41,436 nucleotides of DNA from an uncultured Trueperaceae bacterium (GCA_913057685.1 CAJXOA010000018.1:1-41436), one strand, 5' to 3'. Shown: positions 10,442 to 18,521, numbered from the stretch's first letter. A program made the numbers and translations. The notes: generated from the letters alone by a model not told the origin.

Positions 10442-11058
10442 CGCGCGGCGCCGACCCCGGGGACGGCGACGCCCTCGCCTACCTGCGTCGCATCTACCGC
10501 CTGAAGACGCTGCCGCGCGAGGGGTGGGTGCGCCTCGACGTGGGCGCGCCCGAGTCGGTCGCCGACCACACGTGGGGCACCGCCGCGCTGTGCCTGGCGT
10601 TCGCCGACGCGGCGGGGGTGGAGGTCGGGGAGGCGCTGGAGATCGCCGTCGCGCACGACCTCGCGGAGTGCGAAACGGGCGACGTCGCGACGACCGACGT
10701 CGGGCTGGACGCCGACGCGCGGGCGCGCCGGGACGCCGCGAAGGCGGAGGCGGAGGCCGCCGCGATGGCCGCCCTCGCGGCGCTCCCGGGCGACCTGCCG
10801 AGCGCGGCGGCGCGGGCGCGCATCGTGGCGCGCTGGCGGGCGTACGAGGGGCGGGCGAGCGAGGCGGCGCGCTTCGTGCGGGACATGAACCTGGTGGACA
10901 TGGCGCTGCAGGCCCGCCTCTACGCCGAGGCGACGGGGGACGCCGCCGTCGGGGGGCCGGTCCCGCCGCCGTTCGAGGAGTTCCTCGCCTCCGCGGAGGC
11001 GCGGGCCACGACCGCCGTCGGGCGGTCGCTGCTGGCGCACGTGCGCCGCGGGGGGTGA
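10438..11058 (+). CDS. HD-domain hydrolase (YfbR/HDDC2-like)
   Basis: A 206-residue metal-dependent HD phosphohydrolase. Visible ligands are His44 in ESVADHTWG, the His73-Asp74 pair in [12 protein letters not shown], and a distal Asp in [11 protein letters not shown] (about residue 147-151). The ESVADHTW and HDLAE..TGDV motifs are characteristic of the 5'-deoxynucleotidase YfbR / HDDC2 group, which dephosphorylates (deoxy)nucleoside monophosphates. That activity is inferred from family. The GTG start overlaps metH by 4 nt, so it is the last gene of the ABC-metH operon. It is convergent with the HTH regulator; 55 bp separate the stops. Confidence 0.85.
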   Translation: MTRGADPGDGDALAYLRRIYRLKTLPREGWVRLDVGAPESVADHTWGTAALCLAFADAAGVEVGEALEIAVAHDLAECETGDVATTDVGLDADARARRDAAKAEAEAAAMAALAALPGDLPSAAARARIVARWRAYEGRASEAARFVRDMNLVDMALQARLYAEATGDAAVGGPVPPPFEEFLASAEARATTAVGRSLLAHVRRGG

Positions 11059-11113
11059 GGGCCGGACGGGGGGCGGCGGTCGGGGCCCTGGGTGCGGGCG
11101 CCGCCCGGCGGCC

Positions 11114-11785
11114 TCACGCCGGTTCGTCCTCCCCGCCGGGCACGAGGGCGAACTGCAGCAGGTAGGAGGCCGCGCCTTCGTCCGGGTCGGTGTCGTGGCT
11201 CCGGCGCGCGTACGTCGTCAGGAGGTCGGCGAGGGCGTCGCGCAGGGCGTGCGCGTCCTCCTGGCGCAGGCGTAGGGTCGCGAAGGCGTCGACGGCGTCG
11301 ACGTCGCGGACCTCCGCGTCGCTACCGACGACCCAGGTCTCGCCGTCGGGCGTGCGGTAGAGGCGGTAGCCGTCCCACCCGCTGGGGTGCGCGGCCTCGT
11401 GGGCGGCGAGGGCGTCGGCGATGCGGCGGGCGGTGTCCCCGAACCGTTCGCGCAGGACCTCCTGCAGCGACGCGAACGGCGTCGCGGCGTACGGGACGAA
11501 GTAGGCGTCGTGGCTGGAGCGGTAGACCTTGATGGGGCGGCCCGCGCGGGGGCGTTCGCGCACGACGCGCAGCAGGCCGGCGTCCACGAAGGTGCGGACG
11601 CGGTAGAGCATGCGGTCGAGCGAGACGCCGACCTCCTCTGCGGCGTCCTTGACGGTGGCGTCGCGCGCGAGGAACGGCCGGAAGAAGCGCAACGCGTCGT
11701 CGTCGACGAGCAGCGCCGCCTGCCGGGGGTCGTCGACGACGTGGGGGGCGTCGGACGTCGCCCTACCGGAAAACGGGGCTTCCAT
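11114..11785 (-). CDS. Winged-helix (ArsR-like) transcriptional regulator
   Basis: A 223-residue protein. Residues about 30-80 (FFRPFLARDATVKDAAEEVG, then VSLDRMLYRVRTFVDAGLLRVV and a basic wing RERPRAGRPIKVY) form a recognisable helix-turn-helix of the ArsR/winged type. The C-terminal 140 residues, with WDGYRLYRTPDGETWVV, probably sense a ligand or dimerise. I do not recognise a named subfamily. The ATG at 11785 follows TACGCT (11793-11798) by 7 nt. It diverges from the MFS transporter and shares a promoter core with it, so regulation of that transporter is a reasonable inference. Longer reading-frame extensions upstream are antisense to the MFS gene and are discarded. Confidence 0.78.
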   Translation of the reverse strand: MEAPFSGRATSDAPHVVDDPRQAALLVDDDALRFFRPFLARDATVKDAAEEVGVSLDRMLYRVRTFVDAGLLRVVRERPRAGRPIKVYRSSHDAYFVPYAATPFASLQEVLRERFGDTARRIADALAAHEAAHPSGWDGYRLYRTPDGETWVVGSDAEVRDVDAVDAFATLRLRQEDAHALRDALADLLTTYARRSHDTDPDEGAASYLLQFALVPGGEDEPA

Positions 11786-11791
11786 TCCGTG

Positions 11792-11798
11792 TAGCGTA
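11792..11798. promoter_or_regulatory. Overlapping divergent -10 boxes
   Basis: The 7-bp string TAGCGTA holds TAGCGT on the plus strand (11792-11797, toward the MFS transporter) and TACGCT on the minus strand (11793-11798, toward the HTH regulator). The minus-strand box is 7 nt from its start codon; the plus-strand box leaves a leader of about 12 nt. Polymerase could occupy only one orientation at a time. Confidence 0.55.
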
Positions 11799-11815
11799 CC
11801 GCGCAGGCTACCGGC

Positions 11816-13270
11816 ATGACGCACCCCGCCCACCTCCACGACGCCGCCCGCCGGCGGCACGAGGCGGCGCTCGCCGCCGCCGACCGATGGCGCCGGACCC
11901 ACCGCCCCCCGTCGCCCGCCGACCGGCTCACCCGCACGTACGCGACCGCGAACGCCCTCGTCTGGTTCGCGACCGTCACGCCGATCGCGACCGCGATCCT
12001 CTTCGCCCAATCGCGTGGCTTCACGCTCGCCGACGTCGGCCTCTTCGGCGCGACGTACGCCGCCACCGTCGCGCTGCTCGAGCTGCCGTCCGGCGCGTGG
12101 GCCGACGCCTGGGGCCGCGTCCGCACCGTCGTGCTCGGCATCCTCCTGACGGTCGTGGCCCTGCTGGCGCTGCTCGCCGCGTTCGACCTGCCGATGCTGC
12201 TCGCCTACGCCGTGGCGTCGGGCGCGGGGCGCGCCGCGACGTCGGGCGCCCTCGAAGCGTGGTTCGTCGACGCGCTCGAGGCGACCGCGCCCGGCACGCC
12301 GCTGCAGCCGCGGCTGGCGACCGCGAACGCCGTCGAGCTCGTCGCGCTCGCCGCCGGCACCCTCGCCGGCAGCCTCCTCCCCGGCGTCACGGCGCCGCTC
12401 ACGACGTCCGCGGGGGCGTGGCTCACGCCCCTCGCGACGCCGCTCCTCGCCTCGATCGCCCTCCACCTCGTCGCCGCCGCCTTCCTCGCGCTGCGCGTCG
12501 CGCCGCTCGACGCGTCCCCGGCGCGCACGGCGAGCGGGCGGCCCGGCGTCCGCTCGACGGTCGTGGGCGTCGCCCGCGACGCCGCCCGCGACCCGGCGTT
12601 GCGGACGCTGCTGGTCGTGCAGATGGCGTTGGGGGCGGCGATGGCGGGGCTCGAGACGTTCTGGCAGCCGTACCTCGCGGCGCACCTGCCGTCGCCCGAG
12701 ACCCGCACCTGGCCGTTCGGGACGGTGCTGGCCGGCGGCTTCGCCGCCGCCGTCGTGGGGACGTTCCTCGCGACGCGCGCCGCGCGTCGGTTCGGCGGCG
12801 CGTACGCCCGCGTGGCGGCCGGCAGCCTGGCCGTGCAGGCGACCGCCCTCGCCGCGCTCGCCCAGGCCGATGCGGCGTGGGCGGTGGCGGCGGCGATCGT
12901 GGGGTTCTACCTGGCGATGGGTGGGACGACGCCGCTACTGGCGACCCTGGTGCACGGCCGCAGCGTCGCCGCCCGGCGCTCCGCGACGTTGTCCGCGGCG
13001 TCGCTGGCGACCTTCGCGGGCGCCCTCGTGGGGACGTCGGTCGGCGGGAGGGTCGCCGACCTCGTGGGGCTGCCGGTCGTCTGGATGGGGGCGGCGGCCG
13101 CCGGCGCGGTCGCCGCCCTCCTCGTGGCACGCCTCGCCGGTCGCGGGCGCCGGGACGTCCCCGACGCAGCGCGCGCCCCGGAGGAACCGGGGCGCGCGCG
13201 ATCGGTGGCGGGGTCGGCGTCAGGCCAGGGCGCGTCGGCCCTTGAGGCCGCGGCGGACGCGGCTGCGTAG
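11816..13270 (+). CDS. Major facilitator superfamily transporter
   Basis: A 484-residue transporter with twelve predicted hydrophobic helices. The loop between helices 2 and 3 has the MFS pattern in modified form (GAWADAWGRVRTVV). A second half follows after a linker (RVAPLDASPARTASGRPGVR, about 220-240). The first ~40 residues are hydrophilic, with several Arg and His. After the last helix (about residue 435) comes an Arg/Ala/Glu low-complexity tail. The codons for that tail overlap a GC-rich hairpin (13171-13197) and the last 51 nt of the convergent 66-codon gene. Substrate is unknown; efflux under control of the divergent regulator is plausible. Confidence 0.85.
   Translation: MTHPAHLHDAARRRHEAALAAADRWRRTHRPPSPADRLTRTYATANALVWFATVTPIATAILFAQSRGFTLADVGLFGATYAATVALLELPSGAWADAWGRVRTVVLGILLTVVALLALLAAFDLPMLLAYAVASGAGRAATSGALEAWFVDALEATAPGTPLQPRLATANAVELVALAAGTLAGSLLPGVTAPLTTSAGAWLTPLATPLLASIALHLVAAAFLALRVAPLDASPARTASGRPGVRSTVVGVARDAARDPALRTLLVVQMALGAAMAGLETFWQPYLAAHLPSPETRTWPFGTVLAGGFAAAVVGTFLATRAARRFGGAYARVAAGSLAVQATALAALAQADAAWAVAAAIVGFYLAMGGTTPLLATLVHGRSVAARRSATLSAASLATFAGALVGTSVGGRVADLVGLPVVWMGAAAAGAVAALLVARLAGRGRRDVPDAARAPEEPGRARSVAGSASGQGASALEAAADAAA
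13171..13197 (-). terminator. GC-rich hairpin, probable terminator of the 66-codon gene
   Basis: A perfect 11-bp inverted repeat (gcgcgccccgg / ccggggcgcgc) with a 5-nt loop lies 23 bp beyond the stop codon of the minus-strand 66-codon gene. There is no U-tract, which is common for hairpin terminators in very GC-rich genomes. The same bases are coding in the MFS gene on the other strand (residues ARAPEEPGR). Confidence 0.5.
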
Positions 13271-13420
13271 GCCGAACAGGTGGCGCAGGCCGCGGCGTTG
13301 CGCCCGCCCGGTCTCGCGCAGCATCGCTTCGCGGGCCTCCGCCCACTCGTGCTGGCGTTGCGCCAGGCGCTGCAGTTCGCCGTGACGGCGGTGGAGAAGG
13401 ATCGTGTCGTAGTCGCTCAT
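13220..13420 (-). CDS. Small Arg-rich protein, unknown function
   Basis: A 66-residue basic protein starting MSDYDTILLHRRHGELQRLA. The middle is amphipathic helical with many Gln, Glu, Arg and Ala. The C-terminus is strongly basic (LRSRVRRGLKGRR), suggesting nucleic acid or membrane contact. I recognise no family. Support for expression is good: GGAGGT (13426-13431) stands 5 nt before the ATG, and a strong extended -10 promoter lies 79 nt upstream. Two adjacent GCGGCCGC palindromes at 13433-13449 could fold just ahead of the ribosome-binding site. The 3' end overlaps the convergent MFS gene by 51 nt. The longer reading frame to 13552 is not used, because it would start upstream of the promoter. 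Confidence 0.72.
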   Translation of the reverse strand: MSDYDTILLHRRHGELQRLAQRQHEWAEAREAMLRETGRAQRRGLRHLFGLRSRVRRGLKGRRALA

Positions 13421-13498
13421 GGTGGACCTCCGGCGGCCGCTGCGGCCGCGGCGTGGGTGGGGACGTGAAGGCCGAACCCCCTGTCCGGCCAAATACGG

Positions 13499-13529
13499 AA
13501 TATACACCCGGATAGTCAGGGGAATGCAA
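13499..13529 (-). promoter_or_regulatory. Extended -10 promoter of the 66-codon gene
   Basis: On the minus strand TGTATATT gives an extended -10 with TATATT at 13499-13504, a 5/6 match to consensus. TTGCAT (13524-13529) could be a -35 at 19-bp spacing. This is one of the most AT-rich spots in the window and lies between the MTHFR stop and the 66-codon gene. Confidence 0.62.
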
Positions 13530-13559
13530 GGGGGGACGACACGAGCCCCCACCCCGTCG

Positions 13560-14315
13560 TCAGACGACGCCGTCGAGGTACGCCCGGACCGAGGCGCGGA
13601 TCGGCATGAAGTACACGCCGTCCCCCCGCCCCCGCGCGAACGCCGCCAGGCGCCGCGCCACGTCGCGACTGTGCGCCAACGTCGGCACGAACCCGGCCGG
13701 CAGGACCGCCCGGTTGCGGGTCGTCCAGTACCGCGCCGAGCGTTCGCTCGTCACGCTCGTCGCACCCCAGAACCGCGGGACCGTCAGGTCGTCGGTCCAC
13801 TCCGCCCAGATCTCCGCGAGGCGCACGTCGAAGAACGGCTGCGTGAACACGCCGTCCGCCCCCGCCTCGATCTTCCGGTCCAGGTAGCGCCGCTCGCTCA
13901 CGAAGTCGGTCCGGTACGGATCCAACGCCGCATACACCCGCCAGTCCGGCCGCAGCGCCTTCAGGCGCCGGATCAGGGCCACCGAATCGGTGGCGTACAC
14001 CGGCCGCGACAGGTCGGCGGGCGCGTCCCCCGCCACGACCAGGACCTCGCCGACGCCGGCGGTGTCGAGGGCGTCGAGGAACGCCGGGGGGCGGGTGGGA
14101 TCGACGTCGATCGCGCGGAGGTGCGGCACCACCCGGTAGCCCTCCGCCGCCACGCGGGCGGCGGCCTCCCACGAACGCACGCCGAAGCGCAGGACGTCGG
14201 GCAGGTTGACGGTGTCCACCCGCTCCGGCCCACCGATCGCCGCGAGCTCCTCCAACTGCGCGTCGAGCGACGCCGCGTCGCGCGGCAGCAGCTCGACCGA
14301 GACGCGCGCCGTCAC
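13560..14315 (-). CDS. metF: Methylenetetrahydrofolate reductase
   Basis: Reduces 5,10-methylene-tetrahydrofolate to 5-methyl-tetrahydrofolate, the methyl donor for MetH encoded in the same window. The 251-residue product is shorter than the usual ~290. It keeps the TIM-barrel landmarks: SVELLPRD at the N-terminus, VDTVNLPDVLRFG, YRVVPHLRAIDVDPTRP, VLVVAGDAP, and ERRYLDRKIEAGADGVFTQP near residue 160, which carries the conserved FAD/substrate-binding TQP. The GTG start at 14315 overlaps the stop of the small membrane protein gene (GTGA). It is the third gene of a minus-strand operon starting at 15344. The short length and partial motifs leave a small chance of another MTHFR-fold enzyme. Confidence 0.85.
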   Translation of the reverse strand: MTARVSVELLPRDAASLDAQLEELAAIGGPERVDTVNLPDVLRFGVRSWEAAARVAAEGYRVVPHLRAIDVDPTRPPAFLDALDTAGVGEVLVVAGDAPADLSRPVYATDSVALIRRLKALRPDWRVYAALDPYRTDFVSERRYLDRKIEAGADGVFTQPFFDVRLAEIWAEWTDDLTVPRFWGATSVTSERSARYWTTRNRAVLPAGFVPTLAHSRDVARRLAAFARGRGDGVYFMPIRASVRAYLDGVV

Positions 14316-14644
14316 GGGCGGTCCGGCGACGTCTCGGCCGCCTCGCGCGGGGCGCCCACCTCGACGACGCCGCCCGCCTCGAGCGGCGCGGGCGCGTCCC
14401 CGGGCTCCGCGTCGGGCTCGACGAGCGGCGCGCGCGCCACCGTCCACGCGAGCGCACCCCCGACCGCGAGGAGCACGAGCGCGACCGGGGCGGGGTTGCC
14501 CTGCAGCCCGTCGACGAGGCCCGCGAGGCGCGCGAGGGCCCACGCCAGGAACCCCGCACCCACGACCAGGAAGAACGTCGCGAAGCGCCGGTAGGCGCGC
14601 TTCGCTGCGGCGCTCATGCCGTGCTGGGGCGCTTCGTCCGCCAC
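14312..14644 (-). CDS. Small two-helix membrane protein, unknown function
   Basis: A 110-residue protein with two hydrophobic segments (FATFFLVVGAGFLAWALARL and VALVLLAVGGALAWTVA) and an acidic, proline-rich C-terminal tail (VEPDAEPGDAPAPLEAGG). I recognise no family. The GTG at 14644 lies 4 nt after the stop of the hemolysin-III-like gene and is chosen for that tight spacing. An ATG at 14617, in frame, is an alternative start giving 101 residues. Its stop overlaps the MTHFR start by 4 nt, so translational coupling within a three-gene operon is likely. Confidence 0.68.
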   Translation of the reverse strand: MADEAPQHGMSAAAKRAYRRFATFFLVVGAGFLAWALARLAGLVDGLQGNPAPVALVLLAVGGALAWTVARAPLVEPDAEPGDAPAPLEAGGVVEVGAPREAAETSPDRP

Positions 14645-14648
14645 CCGC

Positions 14649-15344
14649 TCAGGCGCCGACGACGTAGCGGGCGATGAGGACGTAGTGCGCCGAGGCGCCC
14701 ATCAACACGAAGACGTGCCACAACTCGTGGTAGCCGAACACCTTCGGGAACGGATCGGGACGCTTGGCGCCGTACACGACCGCGCCGACCGAGTACGCCA
14801 GGCCGCCCGCCACCAACCAGGCGATCGCCGGGCCCGGCAACGCCGCGACCAGCGGCCGCAACGCGACGAGCGACATCCAGCCCATCCCCAGGTACAGGCC
14901 CACCGACACCCAGCGGGGCGCGCCGATCCAGACGACCTTGAAGACGATGCCGAGCAGCGCGAGGCCCCACACGACCGACAGCAGCGCCCACCCGAGCGCG
15001 GAATGCTCCGGCTGCAGCGTCACCATCGCGATCGGCGTGTAGCTCCCCGCGATCAACGCGAAGATCGAGGCGTGATCGAACACCCGCAGGCCCCGCAACG
15101 CCTTCGCGCCCACCTTCAGGGCGTGCAGCAGCGTGCTGGCCAGGAACAACACCACCAGGCTCGCGCCGTAGACCGCCGCGGCGACCGTCCGCATGGGGTC
15201 GCCCCCCGCCAGCACCAACAGCGCGACGAGGCCGGCGACCGCCGCCAACGCCCCGACGCCGTGCGTGAGGGCGTTGATCGGTTCGCGCAGCCAACCGAGG
15301 CCGGGGAGCGGTTTGGCGGCGCCGTACTGCGGGTCGTGATCCAT
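14649..15344 (-). CDS. Hemolysin III / TrhA family membrane protein (PAQR)
   Basis: A 231-residue seven-helix membrane protein of the PAQR/hemolysin III family. The three metal-ligand positions of the superfamily are visible: His in STLLHALK (about residue 73), Asp/His in RVFDHASIFAL (about 90) and the HELWHVFVLMGASAHY motif near the C-terminus. Bacterial relatives (TrhA) have been linked to membrane energetics or lipid homeostasis; haemolysis is not a reliable description. The ATG at 15344 follows TACACT (15351-15356) by 6 nt, a leaderless arrangement. It starts the operon with the small membrane protein and MTHFR. Confidence 0.88.
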   Translation of the reverse strand: MDHDPQYGAAKPLPGLGWLREPINALTHGVGALAAVAGLVALLVLAGGDPMRTVAAAVYGASLVVLFLASTLLHALKVGAKALRGLRVFDHASIFALIAGSYTPIAMVTLQPEHSALGWALLSVVWGLALLGIVFKVVWIGAPRWVSVGLYLGMGWMSLVALRPLVAALPGPAIAWLVAGGLAYSVGAVVYGAKRPDPFPKVFGYHELWHVFVLMGASAHYVLIARYVVGA

Positions 15345-15362
15345 GGAGGGAGTGTAGCGGAC

Positions 15363-16232
15363 CTACGCGCGAGGCGCGTCGTCCGTATCCTCCGGCCCCG
15401 TCGCGACGGGCGCGTCGGCCTGCGACGTCCAGTCGCTCCACGACCCCGCGTACAGGCGGGGCATGGGGTAGCCCGCGACCACGGCGGCGAGCACGTCGTG
15501 CGCGCCGGTCACGCCGGAGCCGCAGTAGAAGATCCCGTCGCGGGCCTCCGCCAGCGGCGCGTAGCGCGCCGCCAACGCCTCCGCCGAACGAAACCGCCCG
15601 TCGTCGTCCAGGTTCCCCGCGAACGGTCGGTTCGCCGCGCCCGGGACGTGCCCCGCGACGGGATCGATGGGCTCGACCTCCCCGCGGTAGCGCTCCGGCG
15701 CGCGGGCGTCGACGAGCCACGTCGACGCGTCCGTCATCGCCGCGCGGACCGCGTCGCGGCTCGCCAGCAGCGCGGGGTTCGGCGTCGCGGTCGAGGGGGC
15801 CGGCGCCGCGGCGGGGGGCGGATCGGCGGTCAGCGGGTGGCCCGCCGCCCGCCACGCCGGCAGGCCCCCGTCGAGGACCCGCACCGCCGGCCGGCCGATC
15901 CAGTGCAGCAACCACCAGACGCGCGCGGCGAACGCGCCGCCGGCGTCGTCGTAGGCGACGACCTCGTGCGCGTCCCCGATCCCCAGCGCCCCCAGGCGGG
16001 CGGCGAACGCGGCGGGGTCGGGCAGCGGGTGCCGGCCGCCGACCCGGTCGTCGCGCAGCGGCCCGGAGAGGTCCTCGTCGAGGTGCAGGTACACCGCCCC
16101 GGGGAGGTGCGCTTCGGCGTAGGCACGCCGGCCCGCCTCGGGGTCGGCGAGCGCGAAGCGGGCGTCCACGATCCGGACGGCGGGGTCGTGCAGGCGGGCG
16201 GCGAGGGTCTCGACGTCGATCAGGGGCGGCAT
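15363..16232 (-). CDS. Thiosulfate / 3-mercaptopyruvate sulfurtransferase
   Basis: A 289-residue tandem rhodanese. The N-terminal inactive domain has VRIVDARFALADPEAGRRAY; the C-terminal domain carries the active-site loop CGSGVTG (around residue 237). This CGSGVT-type loop matches 3-mercaptopyruvate sulfurtransferases better than thiosulfate-preferring rhodaneses (CRKGVT). A Pro/Ala-rich linker (DPPPAAAPAPSTATP) joins the halves. The ATG at 16232 lies 3 nt after the stop of the upstream MFS gene. A TAGACT box (16238-16243) 5 nt before it could also give a separate leaderless transcript. The C-terminus (ATGPEDTDDAPRA) is acidic and unconserved. Confidence 0.9.
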   Translation of the reverse strand: MPPLIDVETLAARLHDPAVRIVDARFALADPEAGRRAYAEAHLPGAVYLHLDEDLSGPLRDDRVGGRHPLPDPAAFAARLGALGIGDAHEVVAYDDAGGAFAARVWWLLHWIGRPAVRVLDGGLPAWRAAGHPLTADPPPAAAPAPSTATPNPALLASRDAVRAAMTDASTWLVDARAPERYRGEVEPIDPVAGHVPGAANRPFAGNLDDDGRFRSAEALAARYAPLAEARDGIFYCGSGVTGAHDVLAAVVAGYPMPRLYAGSWSDWTSQADAPVATGPEDTDDAPRA

Positions 16233-16235
16233 GGC

Positions 16236-17501
16236 TCAGTCTAGCGTCGCGTCGTCGCCGTCGTCGCGGCGGCCGGCGTTCGGGAAGCGCCGCAACGTCG
16301 CGACGACGATGGCGAGGGCGGTCAGCAGGAACACCGACCCCGCCAGGAACGGCGCGCCCGGCAGCTCCAGCACCGCGCCGTCCCCGGAGAAGGCGGCGAA
16401 CAGGCCGCCGGACACGAGCGGCGCGAGAACCGCCGTGGCGCTGATCGCCGACGTGAGGGTGCCCTGCACCGTCCCCTGCTCCTCGGGACGGACGCTGCCC
16501 GCGACGAGCCCCTGGATGGCGGGGCCCGCCACCCCTCCGAGCGCGGTCACCGCGATGACGCCGAGCAGCACGCCGCCGGTCGGGGCGAGGGCGTAGCCGA
16601 CGTAGCCGAGCGACGAGACGCTCAAGCCGAGCAGGATGGTGCGGCGTTCGCCGAGGCGCGCCACGAGCGGCCGGACCAGGACCCCCTGCACGACCGCCGC
16701 CATGGCGCCGACCAACGCCAACGCGAGGCCGTTCTCCTGCGGGCCCCAGGCGTAGCGGTAGTCGGTGTACAGCACGAAGACGGTCTCGAGGCCGCGCTGC
16801 GCGAGGCTGAAGAACACGAAGGCGCCCGCGAGGCCGGCGACGACCGGGTAGGCGCGCAGGCCCGCCAACGCCCGGAACGGGTCGATGCGGTTCCAGGCGA
16901 ACGGTCGCCGGCGTTCCGGCGGGAGCGACTCGGGCAGCACGAACAGGCCGTACACCACGCCGATCGCGGCGACCACGGCGGAGCCGTAGAAGGGGACGCG
17001 CAGGCCGAACCCCCCGAGCAGCCCGCCGATCGCCGGCCCGAGGATGAACCCGAGGCCGAAGGCGACGCCGACGAAGCCGAAGTTCCGGGCGCGCGTTTGC
17101 GGCGTCGAGACGTCGGCGATGTAGGCGTTCGCGGCGGTGATCGTCGCGCCGGTGACGCCCGCCAGGGTGCGCCCGACGAACGCCCAGAGGAGGTTCGGCG
17201 CGAGCGCCAGCACCAGGTAGCTGAGGGAGAACAACGACAACGCCAAGAGGATGACGGTGCGCCGCCCGAAGCGGTCGGAGAGCGCCCCGATCAACGGCGC
17301 GAACAGGAACTGCATCAGGGCGTACACCGCCGCGAGCGCGGCGTACCAGGGCGCCGCGGCGCTGGCGTCGCCGCCGAGGAACTCCGCGACGAGGCCGGGC
17401 AGGACCGGAATGACGATGCCGATCCCGAGGATGTCGAGGAACAGGACCACCAGCACGAACGCCACGCCCGCCTTGCGTCCCCTGCGCGCCTCCTCCGCCA
17501 T
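16236..17501 (-). CDS. MFS transporter, TetA/DHA1-like
   Basis: A 421-residue twelve-helix transporter. It has the DHA1 hallmarks: FLDILGIGIVIPVLPGL in helix 1, the loop-2/3 motif GALSDRFGRRTVILL, and the motif-C-like GFILGPAIGGLLG in helix 5. This is the layout of tetracycline- and multidrug-type H+ antiporters, but the substrate cannot be read, so a resistance role is only a possibility. The ATG at 17501 is preceded by GGGGAGGACC, a good ribosome-binding site, with TAGCAT (17537-17542) further upstream. The reading frame extends to 17747 but that part would overlap the promoter. Its stop is 3 nt before the sulfurtransferase ATG. Confidence 0.9.
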   Translation of the reverse strand: MAEEARRGRKAGVAFVLVVLFLDILGIGIVIPVLPGLVAEFLGGDASAAAPWYAALAAVYALMQFLFAPLIGALSDRFGRRTVILLALSLFSLSYLVLALAPNLLWAFVGRTLAGVTGATITAANAYIADVSTPQTRARNFGFVGVAFGLGFILGPAIGGLLGGFGLRVPFYGSAVVAAIGVVYGLFVLPESLPPERRRPFAWNRIDPFRALAGLRAYPVVAGLAGAFVFFSLAQRGLETVFVLYTDYRYAWGPQENGLALALVGAMAAVVQGVLVRPLVARLGERRTILLGLSVSSLGYVGYALAPTGGVLLGVIAVTALGGVAGPAIQGLVAGSVRPEEQGTVQGTLTSAISATAVLAPLVSGGLFAAFSGDGAVLELPGAPFLAGSVFLLTALAIVVATLRRFPNAGRRDDGDDATLD

Positions 17502-17710
17502 GGTCCTCCCCTCCGCGCGCCGCGCGCGACCCGGGGATGCTAGCACCGCGCCCCGCCTTCGCGGCGGCGCGGGGCGCGGAGGCGGGCAGTGGGGGTGCGG
17601 GCGGGGGCGCCGGCGACGGCGCGGCGGGGGCGCGGGCGCGAGCGCCGATCCGCGTGCGAAGGGGTGGGGGCGGACGCGCCGGGCGGACGGACGCGGGTAG
17701 CATGGCGGGC
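17502..17710. promoter_or_regulatory. Divergent intergenic region between MFS transporter and rRNA methyltransferase
   Basis: A 209-bp gap. It contains TAGCAT on the minus strand (17537-17542), which serves the MFS gene through a 35-nt leader with a Shine-Dalgarno. It also contains TAGCAT on the plus strand (17698-17703), 7 nt before the methyltransferase GTG. The middle (about 17550-17690) is G-rich on the plus strand with no gene, tRNA or convincing hairpin. Confidence 0.55.
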
Positions 17711-18511
17711 GTGACGGCCCCGGACGTCGTGAGCCCCAAGAACCCACGCATTAAGGCGCTCGTGCGGTTGCGCGAGCGGCGCGAGCGCGAGCGGACCGGC
17801 CGCACCCTCGTCGAGGGCGCCCGCGAGGTCCGGCGGGCGGTGGAGGCGGGCCTCGCGCTCGACGAGGCGTACGTCTGCGACCCGCTGCTGGGGGCGGAGG
17901 GCCGCGCGACGCTCGAGGCGCTGGCGGGCGTCCCGGTCACGACCCTGGCCCCCGACGCCTTCGCCCGCCTGAGCCTCCGTCAGCACCCCGACGGCGTCGC
18001 GGCGGTCGTCGCGACGCCCCACCGGACGCTGGACGCCCTCGTCCTCCCCGCCGACGCGCTCGTCGTCGTCGCCGTCGCGATCGAGAAACCCGGGAACCTC
18101 GGGGCGCTCGTCCGCAGCGCCGACGCCGCCGGCGCGCACGCCGTCCTGGCGGTCGGGGGCGAGGGGACCGACCCCTGGAACCCGCACGTCGTGCGCACCA
18201 GCATGGGCAGCGTCTTCGCGGTGCCGACCGTCGCGTGCGACGACGCGAGCGCACGCACCTGGCTCGCCGACCGCGGACTCCACCGCGTCGCGACGACCCC
18301 GCACGCCCACGACGTCCACTGGGACGCCGACCTGCGCGGCCCGACCGCCCTCCTGCTCGGCCCGGAGCACGCCGGCCTGCCCGACGCCTGGCGGGCGGCG
18401 GCCGACGTCGAGGTGCGCGTCCCGATGCGCGGCGCCGCCGACTCCCTCAACACGTCCGTCACCGGCGCGCTGCTCCTGTACGAAGCGGTGCGGCAGCGCC
18501 GCACCCCCTGA
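17711..18511 (+). CDS. TrmH/SpoU-family RNA 2'-O-methyltransferase
   Basis: A 266-residue SPOUT enzyme that uses SAM to methylate a ribose 2'-OH in rRNA or tRNA. The N-terminal substrate-binding domain starts SPKNPRIKALVRLRERRERE. The three SPOUT motifs are clear: IEKPGNLGALVRSADAAGA (about 123-141), LLLGPEHAGLP (about 214-224) and VPMRGAADSLNTSVTGALLL (about 237-256). It fits the RNA-methyltransferase group often called rRNA (guanosine/uridine-2'-O-)methyltransferases; the target base is not readable. The GTG at 17711 is chosen because TAGCAT ends 7 nt upstream; an in-frame ATG at 17702 overlaps that box. It heads an operon with three small genes. Confidence 0.9.
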   Translation: MTAPDVVSPKNPRIKALVRLRERRERERTGRTLVEGAREVRRAVEAGLALDEAYVCDPLLGAEGRATLEALAGVPVTTLAPDAFARLSLRQHPDGVAAVVATPHRTLDALVLPADALVVVAVAIEKPGNLGALVRSADAAGAHAVLAVGGEGTDPWNPHVVRTSMGSVFAVPTVACDDASARTWLADRGLHRVATTPHAHDVHWDADLRGPTALLLGPEHAGLPDAWRAAADVEVRVPMRGAADSLNTSVTGALLLYEAVRQRRTP

Positions 18512-18521
18512 AGGAGGCCCC

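Noticed and set aside
11059-11113. Terminator hairpin between the convergent HD hydrolase and HTH regulator genes
   Set aside because: Only imperfect long-range pairing (tgagggccgg with ccggcggcctca) is present, with a large loop and no U-tract; not strong enough to annotate.
16236-17501. TetA-like MFS gene as an acquired resistance determinant
   Set aside because: Composition matches the surroundings, no mobile-element or integron features flank it, and DHA1 transporters are common chromosomal genes with varied substrates.
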